The notes beneath the pieces were generated by a model. It was not told where the DNA came from. It worked only from the letters and a program-made list of their open reading frames with translations, and did no database searches. A stretch of DNA of 64,000 nt from Tissierellia bacterium. Its GTDB lineage: Bacteria; Bacillota; Clostridia; Tissierellales; Tepidimicrobiaceae. The stretch covers positions 62,001-126,000 of the forward strand of contig DUMS01000086.1 of NCBI GenBank assembly GCA_012839745.1, given 5' to 3'. Shown piece after piece: positions 21,158 through 31,081 of the stretch (positions are counted from its first letter, which is position 1; the number at the start of each line of letters is the position of its first letter). The translations under genes and the position numbers were made by a program.

Positions 21158-22144
21158 TTATTTAGTTAGATTCAATTCCTTATATGATTTTATTCCATAA
21201 GCTGAATCTGCCGATTTTACAGCATTTACAACTGCTCTCTCCATAACCTTGGCTGCCAGCAATCCTATTACATTTATATCTGCTTCCACTTTCCCTGTAG
21301 CCATGGCAAATATAGTATCCCCGTCAAATATGGAGTGGGCAGGTCTTATAGCTCTTGCATATCCATTATGAGCCATGGATGCCAGCTTGTTTGCCTCGGC
21401 TTTTGTAAGAATTCCATTAGTGGCAACTACACCTATGGTAGTATTTCCACTGAACAGATTCTTCTTTTTATTATATGCCTTAACCATTTCCCTTTCTGTT
21501 CCAATTAGCTTTTCACCTCTTTCATCCAGTAAGCCTGCCAATATCTCTCCTGTTTCAGGGTCAACTATATCTCCCAGGGCATTGACTGCTACAATGGCAC
21601 CAACCTTTAAATCGCCAATTTCCACTGCATAGGAGCCTAATCCTCCCTTCATGGCCCTTTCTAATCCTAGGAATTTACCTACAGTTGCACCTGTTCCTGC
21701 TCCTACATTTCCATTTGGGCATTCCTTGTCTGTGGCATTGATACATGCATTATAGCCCATGTTAAAGTCCGGCCTTACTCGATAATCTCCAACCACAAGG
21801 TCAAACAATACGGCACTTAATACAATGGGAACCTTTGTAACCTGCACATCAAATCCAATATTTCTTTCCTCCAGGTACTTCATAACTCCACTTGCTGCAT
21901 CAAGCCCAAATGCGCTGCCGCCTGCCAAAACCACTGCATGAGCCTTATCCACAAGATTTTGGGGATTAAGCAAGTCAGTTTCCCTTGTGCCAGGAGATCC
22001 TCCTCTCACATCCACACCTGCTGTAGCACCTTCCTCACATATGACGACTGTACACCCTGTACCAGCTTTAATATTGCTGGCATTGCCTACCTTTATCCCG
22101 TCAATATCAGTAAAGGCTATTTCCTTTATATCTTCTTCCATCAT
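21158..22144 (-). CDS. P1 family peptidase (S58, DmpA/NylC-like)
   Basis: DGIKVGNASNIKAGTGCTVVICEEGATAGVDVRGGSPGTRETDLL, VVLAGGSAFGLDAASGVMKYLEE, NTTIGVVATNG. Confidence 0.93.
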   Translation of the reverse strand: MMEEDIKEIAFTDIDGIKVGNASNIKAGTGCTVVICEEGATAGVDVRGGSPGTRETDLLNPQNLVDKAHAVVLAGGSAFGLDAASGVMKYLEERNIGFDVQVTKVPIVLSAVLFDLVVGDYRVRPDFNMGYNACINATDKECPNGNVGAGTGATVGKFLGLERAMKGGLGSYAVEIGDLKVGAIVAVNALGDIVDPETGEILAGLLDERGEKLIGTEREMVKAYNKKKNLFSGNTTIGVVATNGILTKAEANKLASMAHNGYARAIRPAHSIFDGDTIFAMATGKVEADINVIGLLAAKVMERAVVNAVKSADSAYGIKSYKELNLTK

Positions 22145-22470
22145 AGCAAGCCTCCCGTTCTTTTGATATATTCATGTTTACCTACCCAATAATACACCAA
22201 AAATGCAAAATGCCTTATGATTTATTAAATATGCAATGCCTTTTTTGTGCATATATTATTCATAAACATCCAATACCCTACATGATTATAATATAACATA
22301 ACATTACATAAATATTAAATATCTAATTTATAGAATTGGAACAGCTCTTTTATAAGGAACTAAAATCATATTTTTAGGACAAGCTTTTGTAATTTCTGGT
22401 ATTTACTCTCTTCTTGTTTACATAATATATAAATTCCTATATAATATCCTGTAAATCGTGTTGTAAATCT

Positions 22471-22563
22471 ATGCAATGGCTGAATCCTAAATTATTAGGT
22501 ACGAGGGAACCAGCCTAAGGGGTTAGCCCCTGGGTATAAGCTAACTTCGGAAGGAATTTAGGA
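22471..22563 (+). promoter_or_regulatory. ydaO/yuaA-type cyclic-di-AMP riboswitch
   Basis: ggctgaatcctaaattattaggtacgagggaaccagcctaaggggttagcccctgggtataagctaacttcggaagg has the conserved GAAUCC..GGUACG..GGAACC..GGGGUUA..GCUAAC..CGGAAG order. Located before a cell-wall hydrolase, a typical c-di-AMP regulon member. Confidence 0.88.
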
Positions 22564-22571
22564 GGGAGTGC

Positions 22572-23237
22572 ATGCAGATGAAAAAAACAGTAAATTTATT
22601 AGTTTTAGTACTATTGATATTAGCTTTATCTACACCATCTTTGGCTGGAGGCTCTTTAAGAACCCTACACTTTGGGCATCGGGGAGAGGATGTTGTAAGG
22701 CTTCAACAAGCCTTAAAGAATAAAGGCTACTACAATTACAATATTGATGGAATATTTGGTTTGAAAACAGAATGGGCTGTTATCAGATTCCAAATAGATA
22801 ACAGGTTAAGAATTGACGGATTCGCAGGCCCTGAGACGCAGAATGCCCTATTTGGTACTGCCAACTATACCTCAGATGATGTATTCTGGCTTGCCAGAAT
22901 TATTGAAGCTGAAGCAGGCGGAGAACCCTATGTAGGTAAGGTGGCAGTGGGCAATGTAGTCTTAAACAGGGTTAAATCCAAGGATTTCCCAAACACCATA
23001 TATGGCGTAATATTTGAATACTATGGAAACATACCTCAATTCAGTCCTGTTGCTGATGGTACGATTTACAACACTCCATCTCAGGAAAGCATTAACGCTG
23101 CCAAAGATGCCCTGAATGGTTTTAGACCTGTTGGCAATGCAACATATTTCTTCAACCCAAATAAAGCAGCAGGTTCATGGATTGTGAAAAACAAGTCCTA
23201 TGTGGCTAAAATAGGAAACCATGTATTCTATCAATAA
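22572..23237 (+). CDS. Cell wall hydrolase, SleB/CwlJ-type with peptidoglycan-binding domain
   Basis: Signal peptide; HRGEDVVRLQQALKNKGYYNYNIDGIFGLKTEWAVIRFQ (PG_binding_1); LARIIEAEAGGEPYVGKVAVGNVVLNRVKSKDFPNTIYGVIF (hydrolase_2). Confidence 0.95.
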   Translation: MQMKKTVNLLVLVLLILALSTPSLAGGSLRTLHFGHRGEDVVRLQQALKNKGYYNYNIDGIFGLKTEWAVIRFQIDNRLRIDGFAGPETQNALFGTANYTSDDVFWLARIIEAEAGGEPYVGKVAVGNVVLNRVKSKDFPNTIYGVIFEYYGNIPQFSPVADGTIYNTPSQESINAAKDALNGFRPVGNATYFFNPNKAAGSWIVKNKSYVAKIGNHVFYQ

Positions 23238-23311
23238 ATTGCATATTTTCTATCATACTTTAATAATTCTTTGGCAATAATAATTGTATAAAATGACGAA
23301 AGGAAGATAGC

Positions 23312-23491
23312 ATGGCTGAAAGATATGTTGTTGTAACAGATAACAGCTTTTCCGAGCCCATGTCCAAGGAAGATGCCATAAGGACATTAAAAAGCTATGA
23401 TAGCCAAAACATAACAGCATATATAATATCAGAGGAAGAAGCAAAAAGGATTAAAACTCCACAAAACTTCAACACCCCCAAATGGGAATAA
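23312..23491 (+). CDS. Small 59-aa hypothetical protein
   Basis: MAERYVVVTDNSFSEPMSKEDAIRTLKSYDSQNITAYIISEEEAKRIKTPQNFNTPKWE with upstream aaaggaag; missed by ORF track (<60 aa). Confidence 0.75.
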   Translation: MAERYVVVTDNSFSEPMSKEDAIRTLKSYDSQNITAYIISEEEAKRIKTPQNFNTPKWE

Positions 23492-23520
23492 GGCTTAAGA
23501 TTTACTTAAGCCTTATTTTT
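23487..23520. terminator. Bidirectional terminator between convergent small ORF and MurJ
   Basis: aataaggcttaag-attta-cttaagccttatttttt. Confidence 0.88.
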
Positions 23521-25053
23521 TATAAAAGCACTTATTAATCCTTTTACTTCACCTATGCCAAGTACAATACACAATATAGAATATACCATCATTCCTGCCA
23601 GTACAGAAGCCAATAAGGATATTAGCTCTCCTATTCTAGCATACCCAATCTTTAGCATTAATCCGTTATACACATAGTATACTGCAATTCCCATTACACA
23701 TGCAGAAATAAATATCCTCATAAAGCTCTTAATATATCCCTTAAATCCAATAGCACCTATCTTCTTTCGCAAGTTGAAAATAAGAAGGCCAGTAGTAAAT
23801 GTAGCAGAAATGCTTGTTGCCAGGGCCAGTCCTGCATGGTCCATAAATCTTACAAATATGAGGTTTAAAACAATATTCAATCCTACTGAAATGACACCAT
23901 TTATCATGGGAGTTCTGGTATCCTGAAGGGAATAGAATACCTTATTCAGCATTAATTTCATTGAAATTCCCATAAGCCCCAGTGAATAAAAGAATAATGC
24001 GCTGGAGGTCATAACGGTATCAGTTGAATCAAAGGCTCCCCTTTCAAAAAATATCCTAACTATAGGCTCAGATAGAATCAATATGCCAACAGTGGCAGGA
24101 ACAGTGATTATGAGTATGGTATTTATCCCCTGCTCCATTATATTCCTTATGGACTTTCTATCCCCTTCTGCAAAAGCCTTGGACAGCATTGGAAATACCA
24201 CGGTAGTTATGGCTGCTATAAATACGGATACAACCACATCATTCATTTTAGCTGCATAGTTCAGCGCAGATATGCTTCCATCCGCCAGGTTGGATGCCAG
24301 GGTCTTGTCCACTACGACATTTATCTGCTGAACTGCAGAGCCTAATAGCACTGGTATTATCAAGGTCAGAATCTTTTTAAGATACCTGTCCCTGAAATTA
24401 ACATAAGGCTCGTATTTAAACCCCTGATGCCTTATGGCAGGCACCTGAATCAAAAATTGTGTAGTTGCAGCAACTACACTTGCCAGCATCAATCCATATA
24501 TATTTACTTTATCTGCCATAACCAAAAGGAAAAATATAAACACAAAATTATATGGGATGCCCATTATGGCAGAAGGCCCAAATACTTGGCTGCTATGCAG
24601 AAATCCGGAAAACACATAGGTAAACCCTAAAAATATTATGATAGGAAGCCCTATCCTGTTTAATCTTACAGCCAGTTGAAATTGCTCCCCTTCAAATCCT
24701 CTAGCCAGTATTTTTATTATGACTGGAGATAAAACAAAGCTTAAAAGTGCCAAAACTACCGTCAAGAAAAATATTACGTTTAATATATTGTTAAAAAACC
24801 TCAGCTTTCCCCTTTTTCCCCTTAAGCTTTCAATTTCGCTGAATACCGGAATCAGGCTGGTGTTTAACGCTGCACCGACAGTTGTCATTATTATTGTTGT
24901 TGCTGTCATGGCAACAAAATATGTATCAGTTTCATATCCTGAACCGTATTTTGAAGCAATCAGCATCTCCCTGGTAAATCCTAAAAACTTGCTTATTAGG
25001 GTAAATGCCGATATCATAGCTGCTGATTTAACTACTCTGTTATTCTTTGCCAT
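23506..25053 (-). CDS. murJ: Murein biosynthesis integral membrane protein MurJ (lipid II flippase)
   Basis: SAAMISAFTLISKFLGFTREMLIASKYGSGYETDTYFVAMT, ISALNYAAKMNDVVVSVFIAAITTVVFPMLS. Confidence 0.94.
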   Translation of the reverse strand: MAKNNRVVKSAAMISAFTLISKFLGFTREMLIASKYGSGYETDTYFVAMTATTIIMTTVGAALNTSLIPVFSEIESLRGKRGKLRFFNNILNVIFFLTVVLALLSFVLSPVIIKILARGFEGEQFQLAVRLNRIGLPIIIFLGFTYVFSGFLHSSQVFGPSAIMGIPYNFVFIFFLLVMADKVNIYGLMLASVVAATTQFLIQVPAIRHQGFKYEPYVNFRDRYLKKILTLIIPVLLGSAVQQINVVVDKTLASNLADGSISALNYAAKMNDVVVSVFIAAITTVVFPMLSKAFAEGDRKSIRNIMEQGINTILIITVPATVGILILSEPIVRIFFERGAFDSTDTVMTSSALFFYSLGLMGISMKLMLNKVFYSLQDTRTPMINGVISVGLNIVLNLIFVRFMDHAGLALATSISATFTTGLLIFNLRKKIGAIGFKGYIKSFMRIFISACVMGIAVYYVYNGLMLKIGYARIGELISLLASVLAGMMVYSILCIVLGIGEVKGLISAFIKNKA

Positions 25054-25132
25054 CTGTTTTCCCCTTTTCATATATATCTATCCTGCAACTGATAACTATT
25101 ATATCATATTGAAAAAGGGAAATTAATAAAAT

Positions 25133-25984
25133 TTAACCCCATACAAAGCTGTATGGGGGCTCTCCTAATTCACTCTTATCTATTTCTATTGTTATTATCT
25201 TATATACTATTACCTGTGGAACTATGCTGTCAGGGTCTGGAGGGGTTACGCTTAGGTATACCCTGTATTCTTCATTTTCCTTCACTATTTTCTCAACCTT
25301 CACTATATATCCGGGGGTTGGAAGCATTTTGGTTATGGTTACAACTACCTTACTATCCTCCACTTTGGTCTTAATTCCTTCCTCACCTGTATAAGACTGA
25401 ATTGTTCCCAACAATGTAAAGGGTATTTCCCTTGATGCTGTTTTGTCTTTATCCAAACTGCTAAGGTAGTCCCTTATCCTCTGCAGCACCACAACAGCTT
25501 CTGCCTGAGTGGTATAAGCGTAAGGATTAAACCTGCTATTTGACTGTCCTTTTATAATGCCAGCACTATACAGCTTTTTCAATGCCATCAGCTCTTCATC
25601 CGCAATATCGCTTATATCTGTAAATGGCAGCTCTACATCATCAGCCTGGATATCAGCTATATTGAATAAGTTATCTCCTATTGCCCTTACCATTTCAATT
25701 CTCTTTATGCCATTTCTGAATTTCAGCTCTGCAGTTGAATACCCCATGTTCTTAAGCAATGATGAAAAGGACAGCAAAAACTCATCTTCCCTTATGGCTT
25801 CGTTTGGATTAAACCTCTTGAAATCTTCTCTTGCAAGGTACGAAAAATAATATAGGAAGAAATCCTTATCCATTTCAGCCTTCAGCCAGTGATTTCCAAG
25901 TATATCTTCCAAATCTGCAAAAGCAGGAGCTGATACGGATAAAATAACAGTAAGTACCAGTACAAAGGTAATAATCCTTTTCAT
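25133..25984 (-). CDS. S-layer homology domain protein with PrcB-like C-terminal domain
   Basis: Signal peptide; PFTDISDIADEELMALKKLYSAGIIKGQSNSRFNPYAYTTQAEAVVVLQRI; C-terminal LPTPGYIVKVEKIVKENEEYRVYLSVTPPDPDS. Confidence 0.85.
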   Translation of the reverse strand: MKRIITFVLVLTVILSVSAPAFADLEDILGNHWLKAEMDKDFFLYYFSYLAREDFKRFNPNEAIREDEFLLSFSSLLKNMGYSTAELKFRNGIKRIEMVRAIGDNLFNIADIQADDVELPFTDISDIADEELMALKKLYSAGIIKGQSNSRFNPYAYTTQAEAVVVLQRIRDYLSSLDKDKTASREIPFTLLGTIQSYTGEEGIKTKVEDSKVVVTITKMLPTPGYIVKVEKIVKENEEYRVYLSVTPPDPDSIVPQVIVYKIITIEIDKSELGEPPYSFVWG

Positions 25985-26095
25985 TTTATATCCCCCTTTC
26001 TACCTACTTGGCTTATTTATTCTGATTATATCCATTAAATATTTCCAAATGGTTACAGAATGGTTACAAAGTTGTGAATATTTTCTAAAAATAAA

Positions 26096-26140
26096 AAGGC
26101 ATATTGCAAAAAATCAATTCCTTTGCAACATGCCTAAAAA
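26096..26140 (-). terminator. Terminator of LIV ABC operon
   Basis: aaggcatattgcaaa...tttgcaacatgcctaaaaaa. Confidence 0.8.
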
Positions 26141-26175
26141 ATTGGTAATACAGTCCTATATCCGCTGCAGATAAC

Positions 26176-26898
26176 CTACTGAGCCTTGTTCCTGGATTCT
26201 CCCAGGTAGGCCTCCTGTACCCTGCTGTCGTTAAGGAGCTCTTTTCCGGTTCCTTTCAGCTTAAGCTCCCCGGTTTCCAGTACATAGCCATAGTCGGCAA
26301 TTTCTAGTGCCTTCTTGGCGTTCTGCTCTACCAGCAATATTGTATTCCCCTGTTCATTTATTCTCTTGATTATGTCGAATATTTCCTTTACTAGTATTGG
26401 AGCAAGGCCTAAGGATGGCTCATCCATCATAAGCACCTTGGGCTTAACCATCAAAGCCCTTCCAACAGCAAGCATCTGCTGCTCGCCTCCGGACAGGGTT
26501 CCTGCCTTTTGCCAATGCCTCTCCTTCAACCTGGGGAATATATTATATACTTCCTTCATATTCTTCTCAACTTCTTCCCTGTTGTCAATTGTATATGCTC
26601 CTAGTATTAGGTTTTCTTCAACTGTAAGGTTTGGGAATACATGCCTTCCTTCCGGTACCAGTACTATTCCCTTCTTCACAATTTCAACGGTGGACAGGTT
26701 TGTTATGTCCTCATTGTTGTACTTTATGCTTCCCTGAGCCTTCTTTACAAGGCCCATTATAGCTCTTAAGGTTGAAGACTTGCCAGCACCATTGGCTCCA
26801 ATCAGGGTTACAATCTTATTATCTTCAATTGTCAGGTTTATCCCTCTAACTGCATTTATACCTCCATAGTTAATGTGCAGATTTTCAATTTTAAGCAT
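26176..26898 (-). CDS. livF: Branched-chain amino acid ABC transporter ATP-binding protein
   Basis: GANGAGKSSTLRAIMGL, LSGGEQQMLAVGRALM, LLVEQNAKKALEIADYGYVLETG. Confidence 0.95.
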   Translation of the reverse strand: MLKIENLHINYGGINAVRGINLTIEDNKIVTLIGANGAGKSSTLRAIMGLVKKAQGSIKYNNEDITNLSTVEIVKKGIVLVPEGRHVFPNLTVEENLILGAYTIDNREEVEKNMKEVYNIFPRLKERHWQKAGTLSGGEQQMLAVGRALMVKPKVLMMDEPSLGLAPILVKEIFDIIKRINEQGNTILLVEQNAKKALEIADYGYVLETGELKLKGTGKELLNDSRVQEAYLGESRNKAQ

Positions 26899-27666
26899 CT
26901 ACTCCACCCCCAAATAAGCTTCTATAACCCTTTGGTTGTTTTGAATAGCTTCAGGGTCTCCCTGTGCAATCAGCTCGCCATGGTCCAGCACAAATATCTC
27001 TTCGCATATTCCCATTACTACATCCATATGGTGTTCAATTAAAAATACCGTCAAATCAAATTCATCCTTTATGTTCAATATAAACTCCATCAGTTCACTG
27101 CTTTCCTGGGGGTTCATACCTGCTGCAGGCTCATCCAAAAGCAACAGTTTAGGATCTGTAGCCAAGGCTCTGGCAATTTCCAGCCTTCTCTGTTTTCCAT
27201 AGGGAAGGGAGTTGGCTTTTTCATTCCTTTCTTTCAAAAGTCCAACCCTGTCCAGCAGGTAAAGGGATTTTTCCAGCATTTCCTTTTCTTCTTTCCTGTA
27301 TCCTGGAGTTCTCAGTATTGAGGAGAACACATTGGACTTGATTCTCAAGTGGTTTGCTACGAAAACATTGTCCAGCACCGACATATCCTTAAAAAGCCTT
27401 ATGTTCTGGAAGGTTCTGCATATTCCAAGCTTTGCTATTTCATCAGGTCTTTTCCCGGATATAATATGCTCCTTGTCTCCTGCATTGAATATCACCCGGC
27501 CTTCCGTTGGCTTATACACTCCTGTAACTACATTGAATATAGTAGTCTTTCCTGCTCCATTGGGGCCAATGAGGCCAACTATCTGACCCTTTTTAATATT
27601 GGCATTGAACTTGTTTGCAGCTATTACCCCGCCAAATTTCATAGTCACATTATCTATCTTAAGCAT
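26899..27666 (-). CDS. livG: Branched-chain amino acid ABC transporter ATP-binding protein
   Basis: GPNGAGKTTIFNVVTG, GICRTFQNIRLF, EHHMDVVMGICEEIFVLDHG. Confidence 0.95.
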   Translation of the reverse strand: MLKIDNVTMKFGGVIAANKFNANIKKGQIVGLIGPNGAGKTTIFNVVTGVYKPTEGRVIFNAGDKEHIISGKRPDEIAKLGICRTFQNIRLFKDMSVLDNVFVANHLRIKSNVFSSILRTPGYRKEEKEMLEKSLYLLDRVGLLKERNEKANSLPYGKQRRLEIARALATDPKLLLLDEPAAGMNPQESSELMEFILNIKDEFDLTVFLIEHHMDVVMGICEEIFVLDHGELIAQGDPEAIQNNQRVIEAYLGVE

Positions 27667-27684
27667 ATGCTATTCACATCCCTT

Positions 27685-28695
27685 TCAGTTTTCCTTCAAT
27701 AATCTATCCTTCCTGATTATTACCACCAGCATGAGGATTATTGAAAAGATAACCATTCTCATTCCAGGAATTCCTGGTATTTTAATGAATCCAAGGTTAA
27801 TGGAGCTATCCAGGAATCTCAGTATTTCCATGGCAGCGGTTACTACTACTGCAGAAATTACAGTGCCGTTTATATTTCCTATTCCTCCCAGTACCATTAT
27901 GAGGATTATGTTAAATGTGAGAGTTATTCTGAACATATTAGGGTCTATGGTTCCCAAATGGATTGCCATAAGCCCTCCTGCAATTCCTGCAAGAAATGAG
28001 CTGAAAGTAAAGCTCATAACCTTATGCTTGAATAGATTTATTCCCATGGACCTGGCTGCTATTTCATCCTCTTTTATGGATTTGAACGCTTTTCCATAGC
28101 TTCCTTCCATCAGGAATATCATGAATAGAATGGTTATAAAGGCTACTATCCAGCTCCACAGTATGCTGCTATACTTTGGTATTGCCTTAAGCCCCAGGGC
28201 TCCGTTAGTCAAAGACTGTGTATTGGTAAATATAACCCTTATTATTTCAGCAAACCCTAGAGTAGCTATAGCCAGATAGTCATCAGTAAGCCTCAATACT
28301 GGTGCTCCTATGAGAAATCCGAAAATAGCTGCGATTATACCTCCCATTAACAGAGCAGGCAATAAGCTCCACTGAACATTTTCCAGAAATGGCACTATAG
28401 GTTCCAGAAAGAAATTCATAGCCTTGTTTTCAGGAGTTATTGTAAGAAGTGCAACTGTATATGCACCTATTGCCATGAAGCCTGCATGTCCTAATGAAAA
28501 CAAACCTGTAAATCCATTTATAAGCTGCATACTAAGGCCTAATGTTACATATATGCCACAAAGATTTGCAATGGTCTTTACATAGTCATTGGCCAGAAAG
28601 TTAATTATCAATACTACAGCTAATAGAACACCAAGTAAAATCAGTGTATTCGTGTCCAATATCCTTTTCCTTTCAACCTTTAACCTGTCAGTCAT
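27685..28695 (-). CDS. livM: Branched-chain amino acid ABC transporter permease
   Basis: NGFTGLFSLGHAGFMAIGAY, DYLAIATLGFAEIIR, GGIGNINGTVISA. Confidence 0.94.
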   Translation of the reverse strand: MTDRLKVERKRILDTNTLILLGVLLAVVLIINFLANDYVKTIANLCGIYVTLGLSMQLINGFTGLFSLGHAGFMAIGAYTVALLTITPENKAMNFFLEPIVPFLENVQWSLLPALLMGGIIAAIFGFLIGAPVLRLTDDYLAIATLGFAEIIRVIFTNTQSLTNGALGLKAIPKYSSILWSWIVAFITILFMIFLMEGSYGKAFKSIKEDEIAARSMGINLFKHKVMSFTFSSFLAGIAGGLMAIHLGTIDPNMFRITLTFNIILIMVLGGIGNINGTVISAVVVTAAMEILRFLDSSINLGFIKIPGIPGMRMVIFSIILMLVVIIRKDRLLKEN

Positions 28696-28698
28696 AGT

Positions 28699-29598
28699 CT
28701 ACACCTTCTCCGTAACTTTTTCTCCAAGCAATCCTGTAGGCTTGGCAAGAAGTATTATTATCAAAAGAATAAATGCAAAAGCATCCCTATACCCGGTTAG
28801 GCCGGGAAGCAATGCAACTAAAAGTATTTCCCCTAATCCAAGTATAAATCCTCCTAATACAGCTCCTCCTATATTTCCTATTCCTCCGATTACTGCAGCT
28901 ATAAAACACTTAACTCCAGGCATAGACCCCATTAATGGCATTAATTGAGGGTATTTTATACCCCACATGATCCCTCCTACTGCAGCTAAAAATGAGCCAA
29001 TAAAAAAAGTAATGGATATTATTCTGTTAACATCGATTCCCATTAACCTTGCAGTATCATAGTCCTTTGATAATGCCCTCATTGCCATACCGGTCTTGGT
29101 CTTGTTTATGATGTAGTTCAGGCCAATTAACAGGCCTATGGTAATAGCAGGAATTATAAATGTTACTATATTTATTGAAACTCCTCCCAGATTCACTATT
29201 TTATTGAGCAATTGAGGGATTGGGAAGGCCTTTGGCCTTCCCCCGAAAACTACTGTTGCAAAGTTCTGCAGGAAAAACGACGCTCCTATGGCAGATATCA
29301 AAACAGTAATTCTCTGTGCATCCCTTAATGGTCTGTAAGCAATTCTTTCAAGGAGGAACCCAATTATACCTGTTATAACTGCAGCCAGTATAAATGCAAT
29401 ATACCATGGAATGGATGTAAACACTATGGCATAGTATGTCAAATATGCTCCCAGCATGAATATGTCGCCATGGGCAAAGTTAATGAGCCTCAGTATTCCA
29501 TATACCATTGTATACCCTATGGCAATCAGAGCATATAAGCTGCCAAGTGAAATTCCATTGGCCAGGTGCTGCATGAATTCTGTGAAACTCATAGTCAT
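28699..29598 (-). CDS. livH: Branched-chain amino acid ABC transporter permease
   Basis: GSLYALIAIGYTMVYGILRLINFAHGDIFMLGAY. Confidence 0.95.
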   Translation of the reverse strand: MTMSFTEFMQHLANGISLGSLYALIAIGYTMVYGILRLINFAHGDIFMLGAYLTYYAIVFTSIPWYIAFILAAVITGIIGFLLERIAYRPLRDAQRITVLISAIGASFFLQNFATVVFGGRPKAFPIPQLLNKIVNLGGVSINIVTFIIPAITIGLLIGLNYIINKTKTGMAMRALSKDYDTARLMGIDVNRIISITFFIGSFLAAVGGIMWGIKYPQLMPLMGSMPGVKCFIAAVIGGIGNIGGAVLGGFILGLGEILLVALLPGLTGYRDAFAFILLIIILLAKPTGLLGEKVTEKV

Positions 29599-29625
29599 TT
29601 TAAGTCCCCCTCTAGTCTAAGTTTA

Positions 29626-30783
29626 CTATGGTTCAACTACAGTTAAGAATACAAACTCTCCATTTTCCACTTTCTTTATTACTGCACTCTTAACAGCATC
29701 CCCGTTTTCATCCAGGGTTATATATCCCGTTGCTCCTACGAAATCCTTGGTTTCACTCAATGCATCCCTTATTGCTACAGAGTCTGCTGAACCAGCCCTC
29801 TCAATTGCATCCAGTATAACCATATATGCATCATATCCTAAAGCTGCAAATGCATTTGCCTCCTTTCCATATTTCTCTTTATACTTAGCCAGGAATTCCT
29901 CTGATACTTCTGTTACAGGTGCTTCAGCAGTAAAGTGGGTGCTGAATACAGCTCCTTCAACTGCATCTCCGCCAATTGACAGGAACTCAGGTGATTCCCA
30001 TGTGTCTCCACCAAGTATTGGAATATTTATTCCCTGGTCTCTTGCTTGCTTGATTAGAAGCGCACTTTCACCGTAGTTACCTGGTGCAAATATTACATCA
30101 GGATTTGCACTGGATACATTTGTAAGCTGTGCAGTAAAGTCCTGGTCTCCAGTATTGTAGGAAGCTGTAGCAACAATGGCATTTTCATTGCCTGTCAGCT
30201 CTTTAAATGCATCCATGAAGTATTTGCTCAATCCCACTGAATAGTCCTGAGTTACGTCCTGTATAATTGCAGCAGTCTTTGCACCCAGTTCTTTTACTGC
30301 ATAGTTTGCCATTACAGTTCCCTGGAATGGATCTATGAAACATACTCTAAAGTAATAATCGTTATTCAATGTTACCAATGGGTTGGTTGGTGAACATCCT
30401 ACAGCTGGAACCTTCTTTTCCTTGACTATGTCCCCTGCTGCCATGGATAGTGAGCTGCCGTAGCTGCCTATAATTGCAACTACATTATCCTTGTCTATCA
30501 AGCTTGATACTGCATTTGCTGCCTCTACCTTGTCAGACTTGTTGTCTACAATTACAAGTTCTACCTTCTTGCCAAGTACCTCTGGTTTTATTTCATTTGC
30601 AAGTTCAATGCCTTCAACTGTCATCTGACCGCCTGCAGCGCTTGAACCAGTCATTGGCTCAAATACCCCTATTTTAATTACGTCTGAATCTCCTCCGCCT
30701 GTTTCCTTTGAGCCTCCACATCCTGTAAGCATTGTTGAAACAAGCACTAGAACTAACATCAAAACCCCAAGTTTCCTATACAT
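29626..30783 (-). CDS. Branched-chain amino acid ABC transporter substrate-binding lipoprotein
   Basis: Lipobox STMLTGCGG; IKIGVFEPMTGSSAAGGQMTVEGIELANE. Confidence 0.94.
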   Translation of the reverse strand: MYRKLGVLMLVLVLVSTMLTGCGGSKETGGGDSDVIKIGVFEPMTGSSAAGGQMTVEGIELANEIKPEVLGKKVELVIVDNKSDKVEAANAVSSLIDKDNVVAIIGSYGSSLSMAAGDIVKEKKVPAVGCSPTNPLVTLNNDYYFRVCFIDPFQGTVMANYAVKELGAKTAAIIQDVTQDYSVGLSKYFMDAFKELTGNENAIVATASYNTGDQDFTAQLTNVSSANPDVIFAPGNYGESALLIKQARDQGINIPILGGDTWESPEFLSIGGDAVEGAVFSTHFTAEAPVTEVSEEFLAKYKEKYGKEANAFAALGYDAYMVILDAIERAGSADSVAIRDALSETKDFVGATGYITLDENGDAVKSAVIKKVENGEFVFLTVVEP

Positions 30784-31081
30784 TTTGATACCTCCCCTTA
30801 AAAATAGTCTCTGATGCATAATCAATTAAAAAGTATCTATGTATATTGAAACAACTGTGGCAAGAATTTTATTAGTTTTAATATTCCGTCTACTTTTGCT
30901 TAAAGTATATAATTTATTGGATAATTTGTCAATATTTCATCAATTGTTGCAGCAATCAGCTTCTCCTGTTAATATAAATATTAGGATAATGACCATTTTA
31001 GGCCTTTAAAGTGCAGTTTTCAGGACAAATAACCTTTCTTAAATTTTTTTGCCAAACACAAAAGTAAAGGAGTGAAAATTT

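Noticed and set aside
23253-23444. 63-aa minus-strand ORF
   Set aside because: Antisense to the better supported 59-aa plus ORF (RBS, terminator, protein-like composition).
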